From Corythucha ciliata (lineage: Eukaryota > Arthropoda > Insecta > Hemiptera > Tingidae), in contig CM075943.1 in assembly GCA_038030265.1 (NCBI GenBank), positions 41,354,001 to 41,418,000 on the forward strand: a DNA stretch of 64,000 nucleotides. Direction: 5' to 3'. The position numbers were made by a program, and so were the translations under genes. The stretch's first letter is position 1, and each line of letters starts with the position of its first letter. The notes under the pieces are model-generated. The model was not told the DNA's origin. It made no database searches and saw only the letters and a program-made list of their open reading frames with translations. Below are positions 47,756 to 58,696 of this stretch, piece after piece.

Positions 47756-47869
47756 TACTCAGTCCTGGTCTCATCAGCCCGGCAATTGAGCCGCAATTAA
47801 TTGACGGGGCGGTCCGTTGGCTCCGTACTCGGCTCAATTGCCGGGCTGATAACACCAGGACTGAGTAGC
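47756..47869. repeat. Hairpin at the right edge of the palindrome (38-bp arms)
   Basis: CTACTCAGTCCTGG...GGCAATTGAGCC (47756-47793) and its reverse (47832-47869) flank a 38-base centre. The large palindrome's homology stops inside the left arm of this hairpin, at 47769. The text CCAGGACTGAGTAGCCCTGG occurs both at the left outer edge of the palindrome (32527-32546) and at 47857-47876. Confidence 0.75.
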
Positions 47870-47873
47870 CCTG

Positions 47874-48086
47874 GTGGCTGAAGGTCGAAACAGTGACTGG
47901 ACCTCACCTTGGGTGCAATCTTCCCCGTTTTCCACCTTCAGATCCATAACCTATTTTTTAAACTCTTTCAACTCCTTCTCGAAGGAGTCAAAACGATCAC
48001 TGATGAATGCCAGGGATTCCTTCACTTCACCCATATTCATTTCAATATTGTCAACCTTTTCCAGCTTTGTTAAATTCAGCCAGTAG
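47874..48086 (-). pseudogene. LINE ORF1-like coiled-coil fragment
   Basis: The minus frame includes KVDNIEMNMGEVKESLAF and DRFDSFEKELKEFKK, a heptad-rich coiled coil as in LINE ORF1 proteins. In transcript order it is followed, beyond the hairpin, by the DLQLKVEG and CNVELHGIPEKE pieces (47510-47640, minus). So an ORF1 remnant spans the palindrome edge. It is disrupted by stops and by the hairpin. Confidence 0.5.
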
Positions 48087-48219
48087 TGCATAGACGAAGG
48101 AACAAGAGGGGCAGTCCGAGCCGAGCCACCATTCAGAAGAGGGGGGGAGGGGAGTTTAAAGATGAAAAATGTGGATTTGTATAGGTTTTAAAATGTTGAA
48201 TAGCGTCAAGTAGTTAGCA

Positions 48220-49680
48220 AGCGCTCTTTTGCCACTTAAATTAGGAAAAATATACCAATTCTCGATATCTGAAGGAAACTTCGCGGACAAAACAGAGAAA
48301 CTACGCTAACCCCAAGTTTCTAGAGGCCCATAAAAGGAGGACAAAATGAGAATGCCTTCTAATTCGCCAATTCGTTCACGAATGAAATTGAGAAAAAGCG
48401 CTCTTCACGTGATTAAAAGTGGAAAAATCGCTAATTCACTGCTAAAACTGAAAAAATTTGCAAAGTCCCGCCGAAAATTGAAGAAAAACGCTCATTCTCT
48501 AATAAAATAGAAAAAGAAGCTAATTCGTGGATCAATTTGACAAAATGCGCTAATTCCTGGCTTAAATTAAAATTAATCCACCGCTAAAATTATTGAAATA
48601 ATTCGCGGTTAAAATTGAGGAACAGTGCGATGCTAAAATTGAGAAAGTGCTAAGGATGCAGACGTGATAATAATCGTGAAGCCCGCTTCACGGCTAGAAC
48701 TGAGACAAACTGCTAATTCCCGCGTAAAATCAATGTTAAACACTCATTTGCAGCTGAAATGGTGACGAATGTTTTAAAAAGTGGCTAATGTTGGCAATAA
48801 GCGCTTATTAGGAGCTATAATGGAAAAGTACGCTAATTCACGGATTAATTTGAGAAAATGCGCTAATTTATAGCTAAGATTGAGATTTCGCGGCTAAAAT
48901 CAAGAAATTAAGAAATGATCCACCGCTATAATTGGGAAAATAATTCGCGTCTAAAATGAGAAAAAGCGCTATTTCGCGGCAAAAATAGAGGGGAAAAAAC
49001 ACTAATGCAAAGATGAAATGAAGAAAAACGCTATTTCACGGATTTCGTGAAAACTCTCTAATTTGAAGCAGAAATTGAGTAAAAGCGGGTGATTTGCAGG
49101 AGAACTTCACGGCTAAAATTCAGGACTCATTTTCAGCTAAAATGAAATGAAAAAAAAAAACGCGAATGCACGGATCAGTTAAAAAAAACAAAAAAAAAAC
49201 CGCTAATTCGTGACTAAAATTGAGGAAACGCAGTAACTCATGGCTAAAATGGAGATAAAACGCTAATGCGCATGAATGAGGAACGCTGATGTTGGGGGAA
49301 AAACGTTAACTCACGGCTAAAACTGAGAAACCCGCTAATTCTCGTCTAAAATGATGGTAAAGAGCTCATTCGCTTCTAGAGAAAAAAAAAAAAAAGTAAA
49401 AATGCGCGTGGACAATAATTTTTTGCTCATTCGCTGCTGAAACGGATTTTAACGCTAACATAGCGGTTCAATTAGAGAAAATCCGCTAATTCACGGCTAA
49501 AATTGAGGAAATTTGCGACACAAAATTGAGAAATAATTCGCGAGTAAATTGAGAAAATCGCTTAGATCGTGGCAAAAGTTGGGAAAAATTGCTAATTCAT
49601 GGCTAAAATTGAGAAAACGCTAATTGGCGCTTCCTATAGAGGCAAGTTTGTAGCTAAAACTCTCAGAAAAAAAGAAAGAG
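48220..49680 (+). repeat. Long degenerate array, family A (plus orientation)
   Basis: About 45 diverged units, the longest single A array in the window. Typical text: GCTAATTCACGGCTAAAATT, GAGAAAAGCGCT. Units vary in length and in the spacing of the A-rich part. Confidence 0.8.
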
Positions 49681-51050
49681 TAAATCAGATTTATGGAGGA
49701 ACCCCTCCCAAGATAAAATCTTAGATCCGCCACTGGCACCAATCCTGGTTTTTAAAGACTCATTTCAATCTCCAGGAAATTCTGCGTATGCGGTAGTATC
49801 ATTTTTTTTTTTCAAATCTTGTCCTTGAATAAGTTATTTTAAATTGAATCCGCTTTGAAGTTTTCCTTTAAATGTCGCGCTCTTTCTTCGACTTATTCAA
49901 CAAATTGGCTAAATATATTATTATTATTATTATTATTATACCTTCATCAGACGCAGAAATTATCATATAAATCGTGGCGGAATGGCTGCAATTTTTCCAC
50001 CGTCACTGGCAGCGAAGTTATACAAAAATCTCAGATTTTGGCTTATTATTTCTCAATAATAAGTCTTTGTAATCGTATCGCAAAAAAATTTTTTTGACCC
50101 CCCCCCCCCTCAAAATTTGTAGTTTTACGTTTCAAAGTGCGTAGAATCCAAATCTGCAATAAAAAAAAATGTCCGTCCGCCGTCCGGGCCATATCTTGCC
50201 CTAGGATTGCTCGAAAAAACTCGTTCTTTCGCACATAGACTCCATTTGGGGTCTAGTTGGTCCTAACATCTGATCAGTTTGATCAAATAACCTCCTTGGG
50301 TTTTATGGGCCAAAAGCGGGTCCAAAATGGGGATTTTCAAAGGATTTGGGGTCATAGGGGTGTGGGGTGTCGATTTTCATGTAATTTCAAGCCGGATTTG
50401 ACTACATCCATGAATAATAAACCCACAGTCGAAATAATAAGGCGTTGTTCGATAATTCGCAGCGTTTTTACTTATAGAATCCAACCTTTCAACGCAGTCA
50501 TTTTCGGGCCGAACTGAGCATTTTAGGTCATACATATATGCGTGTTACCAAATTTGTGTATTTTTTGTATGCTTTACTTTCTTCTAGATAATATTTACAT
50601 TCTAAATAATTTTAGAATGACATTTTCGATATTCTCTGCGCAATCAGCCAGAAACCGAAGTCGGAATTTTTTCTAACATTTCTCACGGACCACTTCTTCC
50701 TATAGAATGAGAGCTGTCGACAGCCCCAATCAACCGGAATTACATAGTTTTGAAAGGCGTTTATAATGGTAGTAAAACGAGTTGAGGAAACTGCCGTGCT
50801 ATGGGGACTAATCATTTTATACACCTAATTCAAGTCATTAATTTTTGGACATGAATTGAACAGAACAGACATAGTCCTGAAGCTAAACTCATTTCGACCG
50901 GTTTTATAAACCTGAAAACGAATATGAGCGTGTGCCGGCGTGGCGGCTGCCTATAGGGCATTATTCGTCCTCAGAGACCAGTCAAACTCCTATATGAGAC
51001 ATGATTTCCCAGGGGAACTTAGGCATATAATTGGTCTCATTCATTAGGTT
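49680..51050. other. Mostly unannotated stretch with an ATT microsatellite
   Basis: An (ATT)n run at about 49915-49940. Otherwise AT-rich text without gene evidence. A minus frame at 50612-50824 does not match anything I know. Confidence 0.4.
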
Positions 51051-51054
51051 TCAC

Positions 51055-51188
51055 GGAGCTGAATACGAATATGATCGTCCACCTGGATCATTTACCCTCA
51101 GTGGCCTCAGTGACCAATAGTTATAAAACACACTTTATTTGGCTTGACACTGTAACGCCGGCCGACGATCATATTCGTATTTAGCTCC
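51055..51188. repeat. Inverted repeat, 25-bp arms
   Basis: GGAGCTGAATACGAATATGA plus GATCGTC (51055-51079) is matched in reverse at 51164-51188 with one mismatch. A further related phrase, ACGAATATGAGCGTGTGCCG, is at 50918-50937. Possibly an old MITE. Confidence 0.55.
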
Positions 51189-51349
51189 ACCAGGTTCAGG
51201 ACATCTCCATCGCTGGGTTTCGCCATCACAGGTTATCACCATGCGGTGCCGGCTTTAAGGGAGGGCGAGCCGGGCTATCGCCCGGGGGAGCCGTCTAGTC
51301 TAGCCAAAACGTGGGGGGGGGGGAGACAGACGAGAAAGAATTACCTAAG

Positions 51350-51490
51350 AAGCGATTTGACGTATGAATTGGTTCGTTCGTTTGTCATTCAGTGTAGTGG
51401 TGTAGGTGTAGTTCGAGCAGTCCGGGATTGACGTCATTTTTGAAAAGAAAAAGAACGCTTTTCGTGCAAATACCTAACCTAATGAACAAA
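51350..51490 (+). repeat. Dispersed repeat D, copy 3 (partial)
   Basis: Matches the middle of repeat D in the right palindrome arm (about 46440-46555): GTTCGTTTGTCATTCAGTGT, GAACGCTTTTCGTGCAAATA, AACAAAAACGTT. Confidence 0.6.
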
Positions 51491-51870
51491 AACGTTATAG
51501 CCCGTCAAGAAGAACATGAATCCGCCGACCGGAGTCTTATGACTACTGATTTTTGTGCCAAGGCGCGTTCCGCTAAATTGATTTCTTCGAGAGATATCGT
51601 GCTAACAAGAAAACGGCCATAATATTATTTAATATATAATATGCACTAATATATAATATAGTATAATGCACCAAAAGTTGAGACCAAATGTTGGAAGAGC
51701 GCTCTGGCGGGATAAAATTTCAAATTTCATAAGTGACCACCAATCAATTACATTTTCCAGGCAAACCAAGGCGGAAAAAGCTGAGTCGTCGACGTCTCTC
51801 GTCGACAAGAAATGTCTCAATTCCGCGATGTGAGGTCGAGCTTGCTTGAAGGAAATTGGCTGAGGAGGTT

Positions 51871-52370
51871 NNNNNNNNNNNNNNNNNNNNNNNNNNNNNN
51901 NNNNNNNNNNNNNNNNNNNNNNNNNNNNNNNNNNNNNNNNNNNNNNNNNNNNNNNNNNNNNNNNNNNNNNNNNNNNNNNNNNNNNNNNNNNNNNNNNNNN
52001 NNNNNNNNNNNNNNNNNNNNNNNNNNNNNNNNNNNNNNNNNNNNNNNNNNNNNNNNNNNNNNNNNNNNNNNNNNNNNNNNNNNNNNNNNNNNNNNNNNNN
52101 NNNNNNNNNNNNNNNNNNNNNNNNNNNNNNNNNNNNNNNNNNNNNNNNNNNNNNNNNNNNNNNNNNNNNNNNNNNNNNNNNNNNNNNNNNNNNNNNNNNN
52201 NNNNNNNNNNNNNNNNNNNNNNNNNNNNNNNNNNNNNNNNNNNNNNNNNNNNNNNNNNNNNNNNNNNNNNNNNNNNNNNNNNNNNNNNNNNNNNNNNNNN
52301 NNNNNNNNNNNNNNNNNNNNNNNNNNNNNNNNNNNNNNNNNNNNNNNNNNNNNNNNNNNNNNNNNNNNNN
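51871..52370. other. Assembly gap, 500 N
   Basis: Exactly 500 unknown bases, a conventional placeholder length. It lies directly downstream of the last visible exon of the ionotropic receptor gene, so at least one missing exon may be inside. Frames read across it are not real. Confidence 0.99.
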
Positions 52371-52446
52371 TGCGTATGCATTTGTATAACTTTTATATTT
52401 TAAAAATTCCTCGCAAAAAGTTCCTGGGCACGCCACTGACGCCTAC

Positions 52447-53839
52447 CTGAATCTCAAGGCCTGAGTAAAACATGGGTGGTTCCTCGGTCCCCGCCCGCAC
52501 TGAAAATCCGCTGGACATGCCCGAATTCTTTGCAAGCGACATTTTTGTTGTAGACGGCATGTGGTCAAAGGTAGCAACTCTCAGAACTTCATTTCTTAAA
52601 TTCGAAGTTTTATCGATAAATAAATCTTTACTTTTCTGGAAATAAGCAGACACATTTGCAGACAACTCAGTGGGCAGTGATAGGAGTAGAGGGGGGGTAT
52701 TTAGGTTAAAACCTGAAATTTTCCGGCTCTCCAAGAGTCTAATCTCATTGTTGTTAGCCGTCCTCTGATAGGCTTAGGAAATGGCACGGTGCTCAGTTCG
52801 TATCGAAGACTACCAGGCACTTTGCGAATAAAGAGAACGTTGACGATTTTTTTCCAAATATAATTGAGATCTTTAGTGAATATCCTTGAGTCGTACAGTA
52901 TGATATATTTGACTCTAGTATCAATCACTCGGTGTCTGTAAAAATAAAAATCTTAATACTTAAGGCTCGACGAATTCTAGGAAACGGGACTTACTTATCA
53001 CCGAATTTAAGGAATCTGGCCGCTTGTTCGCCATTCGCTATTAAAATAACGTATGTGTTACACCCTTTAGCTCTGGCTTCCTTGACCACAGAAACTGTCT
53101 TATAATTTGGCGAGAGTAAGTCCTCGTAGTCTTTCACCCTTATCTTTGAAAACGAAACGAGACGATGTTATAGGGGCAAGTACGGTATGTGAACGAGTAC
53201 GTGTTTACGTGTGCTAGTATAAAAGTTAGCCGGTTAGCGAATCTCTGCACCATTTATATGGGGATAAAAATTGGCATTTAAGAACTATCATGGCAAATCT
53301 TAAGATTCTCTTTCGAGTATAAGCCCAAAATACTACCAAACAGCTATGGCATCGGCGACTTTACTAATCTGTCTTTGGTGAATGTGCGGATTCCCCCCTA
53401 AATGTATACTTGTGTGGACGATGAACCCTTCAAGTACGCATCATACGCAAAACAATCCTTCTTTCGTGAACTTTTCAATTGACTTTAATTTCTGTGCTGT
53501 TTCTGTGCTATACAACTAACCTTGAATAAAGGCACTGCTTTGAAGCCTTCCAGAACCATTTCATTCAGGCTGTAGTCGTAAAATTTGTCCGTGATGACGG
53601 TAAGGCAGTTTGCATCTTCGAGCAGAACTTTTCCCAGATCGTGGAGAACCCAGTTAAAATCTTCGTCTAGGTACCTTTCATTCAATCTTTGAAATATCTT
53701 CTGCCAACTGTACGAATCTTTATAATTTTCAAATGCCGACAGATTGTAATATATTATAAAAACTCACTAACCCGGTGGAATTTTTCCCTTCGACAGTCAA
53801 AGAATAGACTGAAAGGCAAAACAAGAATGGCAAGCGCAT
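52447..53839 (-). CDS. Ionotropic receptor (IR), first five exons, 3' part missing
   Basis: IRs are chemosensory (or thermo/hygrosensory) cation channels related to glutamate receptors, found in protostomes. Minus-strand exons: 53839-53772 (start ATG, hydrophobic signal peptide MRLPFLFCLSVYSL), 53707-53521, 53143-52995, 52935-52713 and 52635-52447; all borders are GT-AG and phases agree. The N-terminal region has LEDANCLTVITDKFYDYS and VKYIILYDSRIF. RLDSWRAGKFQ, followed after a 77-base intron by KSKDLFIDKTSNLRNEVLRV and ATFDHMP, is the usual IR signature leading into the ligand-binding domain. The last exon ends at YSGLEIQ, just where the S1 lobe begins. The ion channel and S2 lobe are not in the window; the gap at 51871-52370 and sequence further left offer no match. 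The subfamily is not determined. Confidence 0.8.
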
Positions 53840-54149
53840 TATACCTAAAGCAGGTCTTTCAAATGAGGGAATTAAAGTGGAAGTGAAGAGCCTCAACATC
53901 AAGAAAGACCTTAGCGTGACGAGGCAAAGTGCATGAATTCTGTATAACTTCATTATTATTCATAAAGGGCCTAAAATATTTAATTTAATCTCGCAAGACA
54001 GCAATAAGGAAATAAGTCAATCGTATGGAAATGCTTGGAACTGTGAATTATGCACCGCTTCAGTATTGCTTCCATGATCACCGTATAGGGAAAGGAAGTA
54101 CGATGTTATAATATGTGCTGTTCTTGGGGAAAGTAAACGGATAAAAGTT

Positions 54150-54574
54150 TGGAAAGGGCTAATATTCATGCCCACTTATTCCAAGCCAAAATTGAAAATA
54201 ACGCTAATTTGGGGCTGAAGTTGAGATACGGCTAATTCACAGCTGAAATTATTGAGAAAAATCTCTGAATCATGGACAGAAGTGAGAAAAAGTGCGCTAA
54301 ATCACGAATAAAATTAAGGAAAATACGCAGCTAAATTGTGAAGTAAAACGTTAGGGGTATTTCACGGCTATAAAACTGAGAAAAAACTCGCGGATAAATT
54401 GGAAAAAAAAAACATTAATTCGAGTTTAAAATTACGAAACACGCTAATTCACGAATAAAATAGTGGAAATCTATGATTCACCAATCATTTTGAGAAAAAA
54501 CGCTAATTCGTACAAAAACATAAATTCTCGGCTAATTCAGAACTCAAGTTCGTGGCTCAATTTGAAAAAACCCT
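54150..54574 (+). repeat. Degenerate array, family A (plus orientation)
   Basis: About 13 diverged units; continues at 55080 after the TIR element. 53840-54150 is the upstream flank of the IR gene; no promoter element stands out. Confidence 0.7.
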
Positions 54575-55079
54575 AATGAGGAAGTTTCACATTTTCCAAA
54601 AATATTTTTTTCGATGAGGCATATCAATCCTTCTATGAAAATAAATAAATAAAAAATTAAAACCCGTCGGAAATAATTTTTATTTATTAAAAAAGTTGGC
54701 ATATTTGAAACCCCGCCAAAACGAACATTTTCTGCAACGTAACATCCCATGTATTCGCTGTCTTTTTCATGCCTCTAAATAGCTCATCTGTTTATCCTCC
54801 ATTATTTTATTATTGGAGAGCTCAGTAGAAAATAAGGCAAAGAATCACAACAAACCGCTCCCCAACAGCAACATTACAGGTGATTTTTTTTTCGGAAGGC
54901 GTTTATGGCGCAAAAATGCTAGCTGACGTGTTTTAAATGGCCTAAAACTTCAAAAACCGTGTACTTATTAACTGTTGGGTTATTTTACGAACGGATTCCG
55001 ATTTATGCTTTATTTTAGCATAATTGAACCTTAAAAAATATATTTATGAATAATTTCTGACCAATGAAACTTCCTCATT
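54575..55079. mobile_element. TIR element, AATGAGGAAGTTTCA family (repeat E, copy 2)
   Basis: The 15-bp TIRs AATGAGGAAGTTTCA (54575-54589) and TGAAACTTCCTCATT (55065-55079) match exactly. About 505 bases, non-coding. The interior matches 24243-24620. It has the same terminal start (TGAGGAAGT) as the element 12436-12899 but a different interior. It is inserted into a family A array, which continues on both sides. Confidence 0.75.
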
Positions 55080-55830
55080 CACGGGGAAAATTAAGGATAT
55101 GTGCTAGTTCACGGATAAAATTGGGAAAAATCGCCCATTCACCGAAAAAAATTTAAAAAACCGCTGACGTAACGAAAAAAACGCTAATGCGCGGACAAAA
55201 TTAAGATAAAAGCGCCGATTCGTGGCGAAAATGGGGGGGGGGGATTCTCATTTACGGCTCGCTAGAAGGATAAAATCAGGTAATGCGCTAATTCACGGAT
55301 GAAATAAAGAAAAATGGGTATTTATGGGGTTGAATTGAGAATCATTTGCTAAAGGCTCATTTACAGGTTCAATCTCATTGCTCAGTATGATGGAAGACAT
55401 TTCATTGAATGGCTCAGGCATCACGTTTATTTTAAAAATTTGAAGGGGTAATATCATGGAAAATGTGTTTAGATAAACGTTTCAATTTGATTAAATTAAT
55501 GAAATTGAGCCATGAGATTGAACAGTGTAAACCTTAATCCGTGTAAGCCTTAATTCATGAATTAAATTGAGTAAATGGCAAGTCGCGGTTTCCGGAGGCA
55601 ACTTCGTGGCTAAAATTAGAAAATATTGCGCTAATTCCCGGGTAAAGTCGCTCATTAGCGACTAAAATCAGGAAAAACACAAATCCATTGCAAGAAAAAT
55701 CGCTGATTTGCGGCTGAAATGGAGATAAATCGCTAATTCACGGCTAAAATGAAGGCAAACCGCTAATTCGCTGACGAAATCGAGAAGAAGTGATAAAGTG
55801 TGGGAAAAAATGTTATTTTGCGGCTCCTGA
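55080..55830 (+). repeat. Degenerate array, family A (plus orientation)
   Basis: Continuation of 54150-54574; units such as GCTAATTCACGGATGAAATA and GCTGATTTGCGGCTGAAATG. The central part, 55380-55560, lacks clear units. Confidence 0.65.
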
Positions 55831-56029
55831 AGGCAACTTAATTCGCGGGGGCGTTTTGGTGAAAGATTCGCCCGGGGGGCGCCAAGTGTCTGAGGCTGCA
55901 GACTGGCACTGCAACCACGGCACATATTTGTGCAACTGGAAAACGCTATTATACCGGGAAGTTATTGAACAGACCCCAAGTGCGTCCCACGATCAAAAAT
56001 GGTTGGCCGGCCGTACTTAAGCGAAATTA

Positions 56030-56540
56030 GCTTTTTGAGTAAACCCGCGTAATTTGGTTCTGTGTGTGCCAATTTGCAATGGGCTTTGAAACGACCAAAA
56101 CCAGCTTTTGGTTTTTGAATGCTCTTCAAAGTGAGCCAACACCCTGGACATTTTTATTTTAAACGTTTTAAATCGGCGATACAGTCTTTTTGAGGACTCA
56201 ACCCCACAAAGTTGGTTTTTCTGACGATTAAGGAAATTTTGTTTTTGAAAGATTTAAACCGGTGGCTTTTTGTGCTTTTTAAGAAGCTATAAGAATGAAA
56301 ATAACCGCAAAATTGGGTTCCATTTAAGTGTCAAATCCGCAAAATACAGACGTCAAAAGATGTCAACCTGGGGAAAGGCTTTTTTCAAGGACCAACTCCT
56401 GTAAAACTTCATTTTTCAACGAGTCGACACCAGCGAAATCGGAACTTTAAGGAGTCAATCTGGCAAAATTGACTTTCTGAGAGAGTAAGATCAGCGATAT
56501 TTCGATCTGTGATCGTCTATAATCCAAAAAGTCAAACCCG
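56030..56540 (-). repeat. Degenerate array, family C-like
   Basis: Loose repeats of CAAAATTGG, GCGAAAT and GAGTCAA-type phrases at roughly 30-60 bases. 55830-56030 and 56540-56820 hold no gene that I can support. Confidence 0.5.
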
Positions 56541-56819
56541 CGAAATTTATTTCAGACGCATGTCATAAGCGGGTGGGGGGGGGGGGGTGAAGCAAGAGAA
56601 CGTTGAGCCTCTCCCCTCATCTAACATCCCAACGTGAGCTGGTTGTACGTACCCCACTGATCCACCGTTTCGAGCGTCCTACTTTTTCGTGCCAGTCGTC
56701 CTCGGAAATCATTTTTACATCAGGTGTCAGGTCACCCATCAGTGCCGGCCTTAGACATTTTGCGCCCCCGGGCGAGTCAGCAGGCGCCCCCCACCCCTCA
56801 TTAATCCCTCTCGTTAGCA

Positions 56820-57170
56820 ATAATTTTTCTTTATTTTAGCTACAAATTATCTTTTTTCCTTATTTTAGCCGATTCCTCTGCATTTCTACATTAAGTTACA
56901 ATTTTTTCAATGTTTGCTGCCAATATAAAGCGCTCTTACTCATTTTGCCGTAAATTAGTGCTTTTTTTTCATTTTCAGTCACGAAGTTGCCATGAAAAGC
57001 CATGAATTGGACTTTTCTCCATTTTAACCGCAATTCAGCGCTTTCACCACACTTCATCACTTCTTCTCAATTTTGTTGGCGAATTAGCGATTTTTATCCA
57101 TTTTAGCCGCGAATTAGCGGCTTTTCTAAATTTTGTCGTGAATTCATGTTTTCCCTGATTTTAGCTGTTA
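56820..57170 (-). repeat. Degenerate array, family A (minus orientation)
   Basis: About 11 diverged units, ending where family B begins. Confidence 0.7.
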
Positions 57171-57179
57171 TATTAAGTA

Positions 57180-57740
57180 CTGATAACTGACGACCTGAAA
57201 ACGGCAAACTGACCATTCGGCGGACTATTCGCGTCTAAAAGAAATGGCAAATCTGATTATTTTCTTACAAATATTGGTATACATCATAATTGAAGACAAT
57301 TTGCGCCTTGTTACAAAAACCCAACTGGTTATTTGCACCCAAAAAATGGCAAAAATGACTGTTTGTACCTTAAAAATAGCTAAACTGACGAATCACTCCA
57401 CTGAAAATGTTAGAACTAACGATTTGTGCCCTGAAAATGGCCGAAACCATCCTTACGCACTCTAAAAATGGCCAAATAGGCCATTCCGCGCCGTTAAAAA
57501 TGGCTAAACTGACGATTCGAGCCATAAAATAACCAAATTTCAATCTTCAAAGCTTCGCTCTAAAAATGGTCTAGCCGGTCGTTTCGCGCTCTTTGGAAAG
57601 TGTCAGGGACAATTAGTCCCTTGAAAGTGGTAGGACAGACTGATCAAGCCCTAAAAGGGGCTGCTGGCCGTACTGTCAATTTACGCCCCCCCCCATGGCT
57701 AAACTGACAAATCCGCGCCACGAAAAATCATTCGCGACTG
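57180..57740 (-). repeat. Degenerate array, family B (minus orientation)
   Basis: About 17 diverged B units (AAAATGGCTAAACTGACGAT in reverse sense). It joins family A on the left and family G on the right without a gap. Confidence 0.7.
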
Positions 57741-58205
57741 TCAATTTGGTCCTTAAACTGTCAATTGAAAAAACTCTCAATTTTGCCACAGGATCTCACA
57801 GTGACTTTGGTAGCTGTCAATTTCCTTCAACATAACAACAGACACAAAAACTTGATTTCGAGATTCAGCATCAGCAGCAGACAATACGAGCTCACACCAT
57901 GGTGTATTGCAGCCCCAGCCCCTTCACCTTGAACAGTCGACCACTGAAAACTCTCACAATTCCGTCCTGTAAACTGTCAATTTCGGCCCAGAAACTGTCA
58001 ATTTCGCCCGATAAACTGTCAACTTTGTCATTAATAACTGTCAATGTTGTCCTAGAAATTGTCAATTTCGTCCTGGAAACCGTGAATTTCAAGTTGAAAC
58101 TATCAATGTCAAAAACTGTCAATTTCGTTCTATGAAGATCAATTTCGTCGTCAAAACGACGAATGGCGGCTCCTTTTCAGGAACTTGCAGGCCTGTAAAC
58201 TGTCA
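57740..58205 (+). repeat. Degenerate array, family G (AACTGTCAATTTCGTCC)
   Basis: About 15 units of 20-24 bases with AACTGTCAATTTCGTCCTG as the commonest form; a break near 57840-57900 has no units. The open frames on both strands here are a result of the periodicity. Confidence 0.75.
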
Positions 58206-58389
58206 AGTCTGTCTTCAACACAAGCGTTCTACCAGCTCACAGGTGAAGATCGCATGTTCGCATGATGTCTGGATACTGTAGGAGGTACCTAGGAAATTGA
58301 GATTTTCACGAAGCTTTGGGGTTTTTACGGGCGTTTGAATTTGAAAAAAACAGTTTTTTCTGTCAGTGAAAGTGATCATATCAACTAGC

Positions 58390-58640
58390 CAACCCATAGG
58401 ATATTGGGTTTTACGGCTAAATTTGGGTTTATGGCAAGCCTAAAACCTACGAAATTGGATTTTCAGCAAGCCTAAAAAGTAAAAACCCACGAAATTTGGT
58501 TTTCAGCAAGCCCAAAACCCACCGGCCCATTGGTTCTTCATCGGGAAACGGCCCCCACGAAACTAGCATTTTAGTGAGCCAAGCGTGCAAAATTGGTTCT
58601 ATGGCAAGCGAAATCCCACGAAATTTGCGTTTTGATAAGA
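58390..58640 (-). repeat. Degenerate array, family C (minus orientation)
   Basis: About eight units of AAAACCCACGAAATTTGG-type text. Resumes at 58860 on the far side of the MITE 58697-58844; together they mirror 19900-20460 in order and orientation-reversed form. Confidence 0.7.
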
Positions 58641-58696
58641 AAAATCAGCAGTTTTAATGAACAAAATATAATTTCGCATAGTCGTGAACATTCTTA

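Larger units (their letters stand above)
32527..47769. repeat. Large palindrome: two arms of about 7.5 kb, 159-base spacer
   Basis: The left arm 32527-40036 is repeated in reverse as 40196-47769. Matching pairs of coordinates sum to 80232 near the centre and to 80270-80305 in the outer part, showing net indels of tens of bases. The arms differ by scattered substitutions and by several indels (extra bases in the right arm near 41875-41900, 44615-44650 and 45265-45290). Each arm carries the SAM-domain exons, a THAP-like frame, a 54-bp hairpin, dispersed repeat D and arrays A, B and C. The spacer 40037-40195 is not duplicated. Recent inverted duplication is the direct reading. A head-to-head join of two haplotypes in the assembly is the main alternative. 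Confidence 0.95.

Noticed and set aside
32527..47769. Palindrome as a simple fold-back sequencing artefact
   Set aside because: The arms differ by many substitutions and by indels up to about 34 bases, which a fold-back copy of one molecule would not show; an allelic mis-join is not excluded.
50612..50824. Minus-strand frame as the missing C-terminus of the ionotropic receptor
   Set aside because: It shows none of the channel or S2-lobe features of IRs, and I could not match its splice phase.
51629..52450. Open frames of 177-250 codons
   Set aside because: They are mostly translated N from the assembly gap.
57892..58135. Open frames on both strands with repeated residues
   Set aside because: A unit length near a multiple of three in family G keeps frames open; there is no start context or homology.
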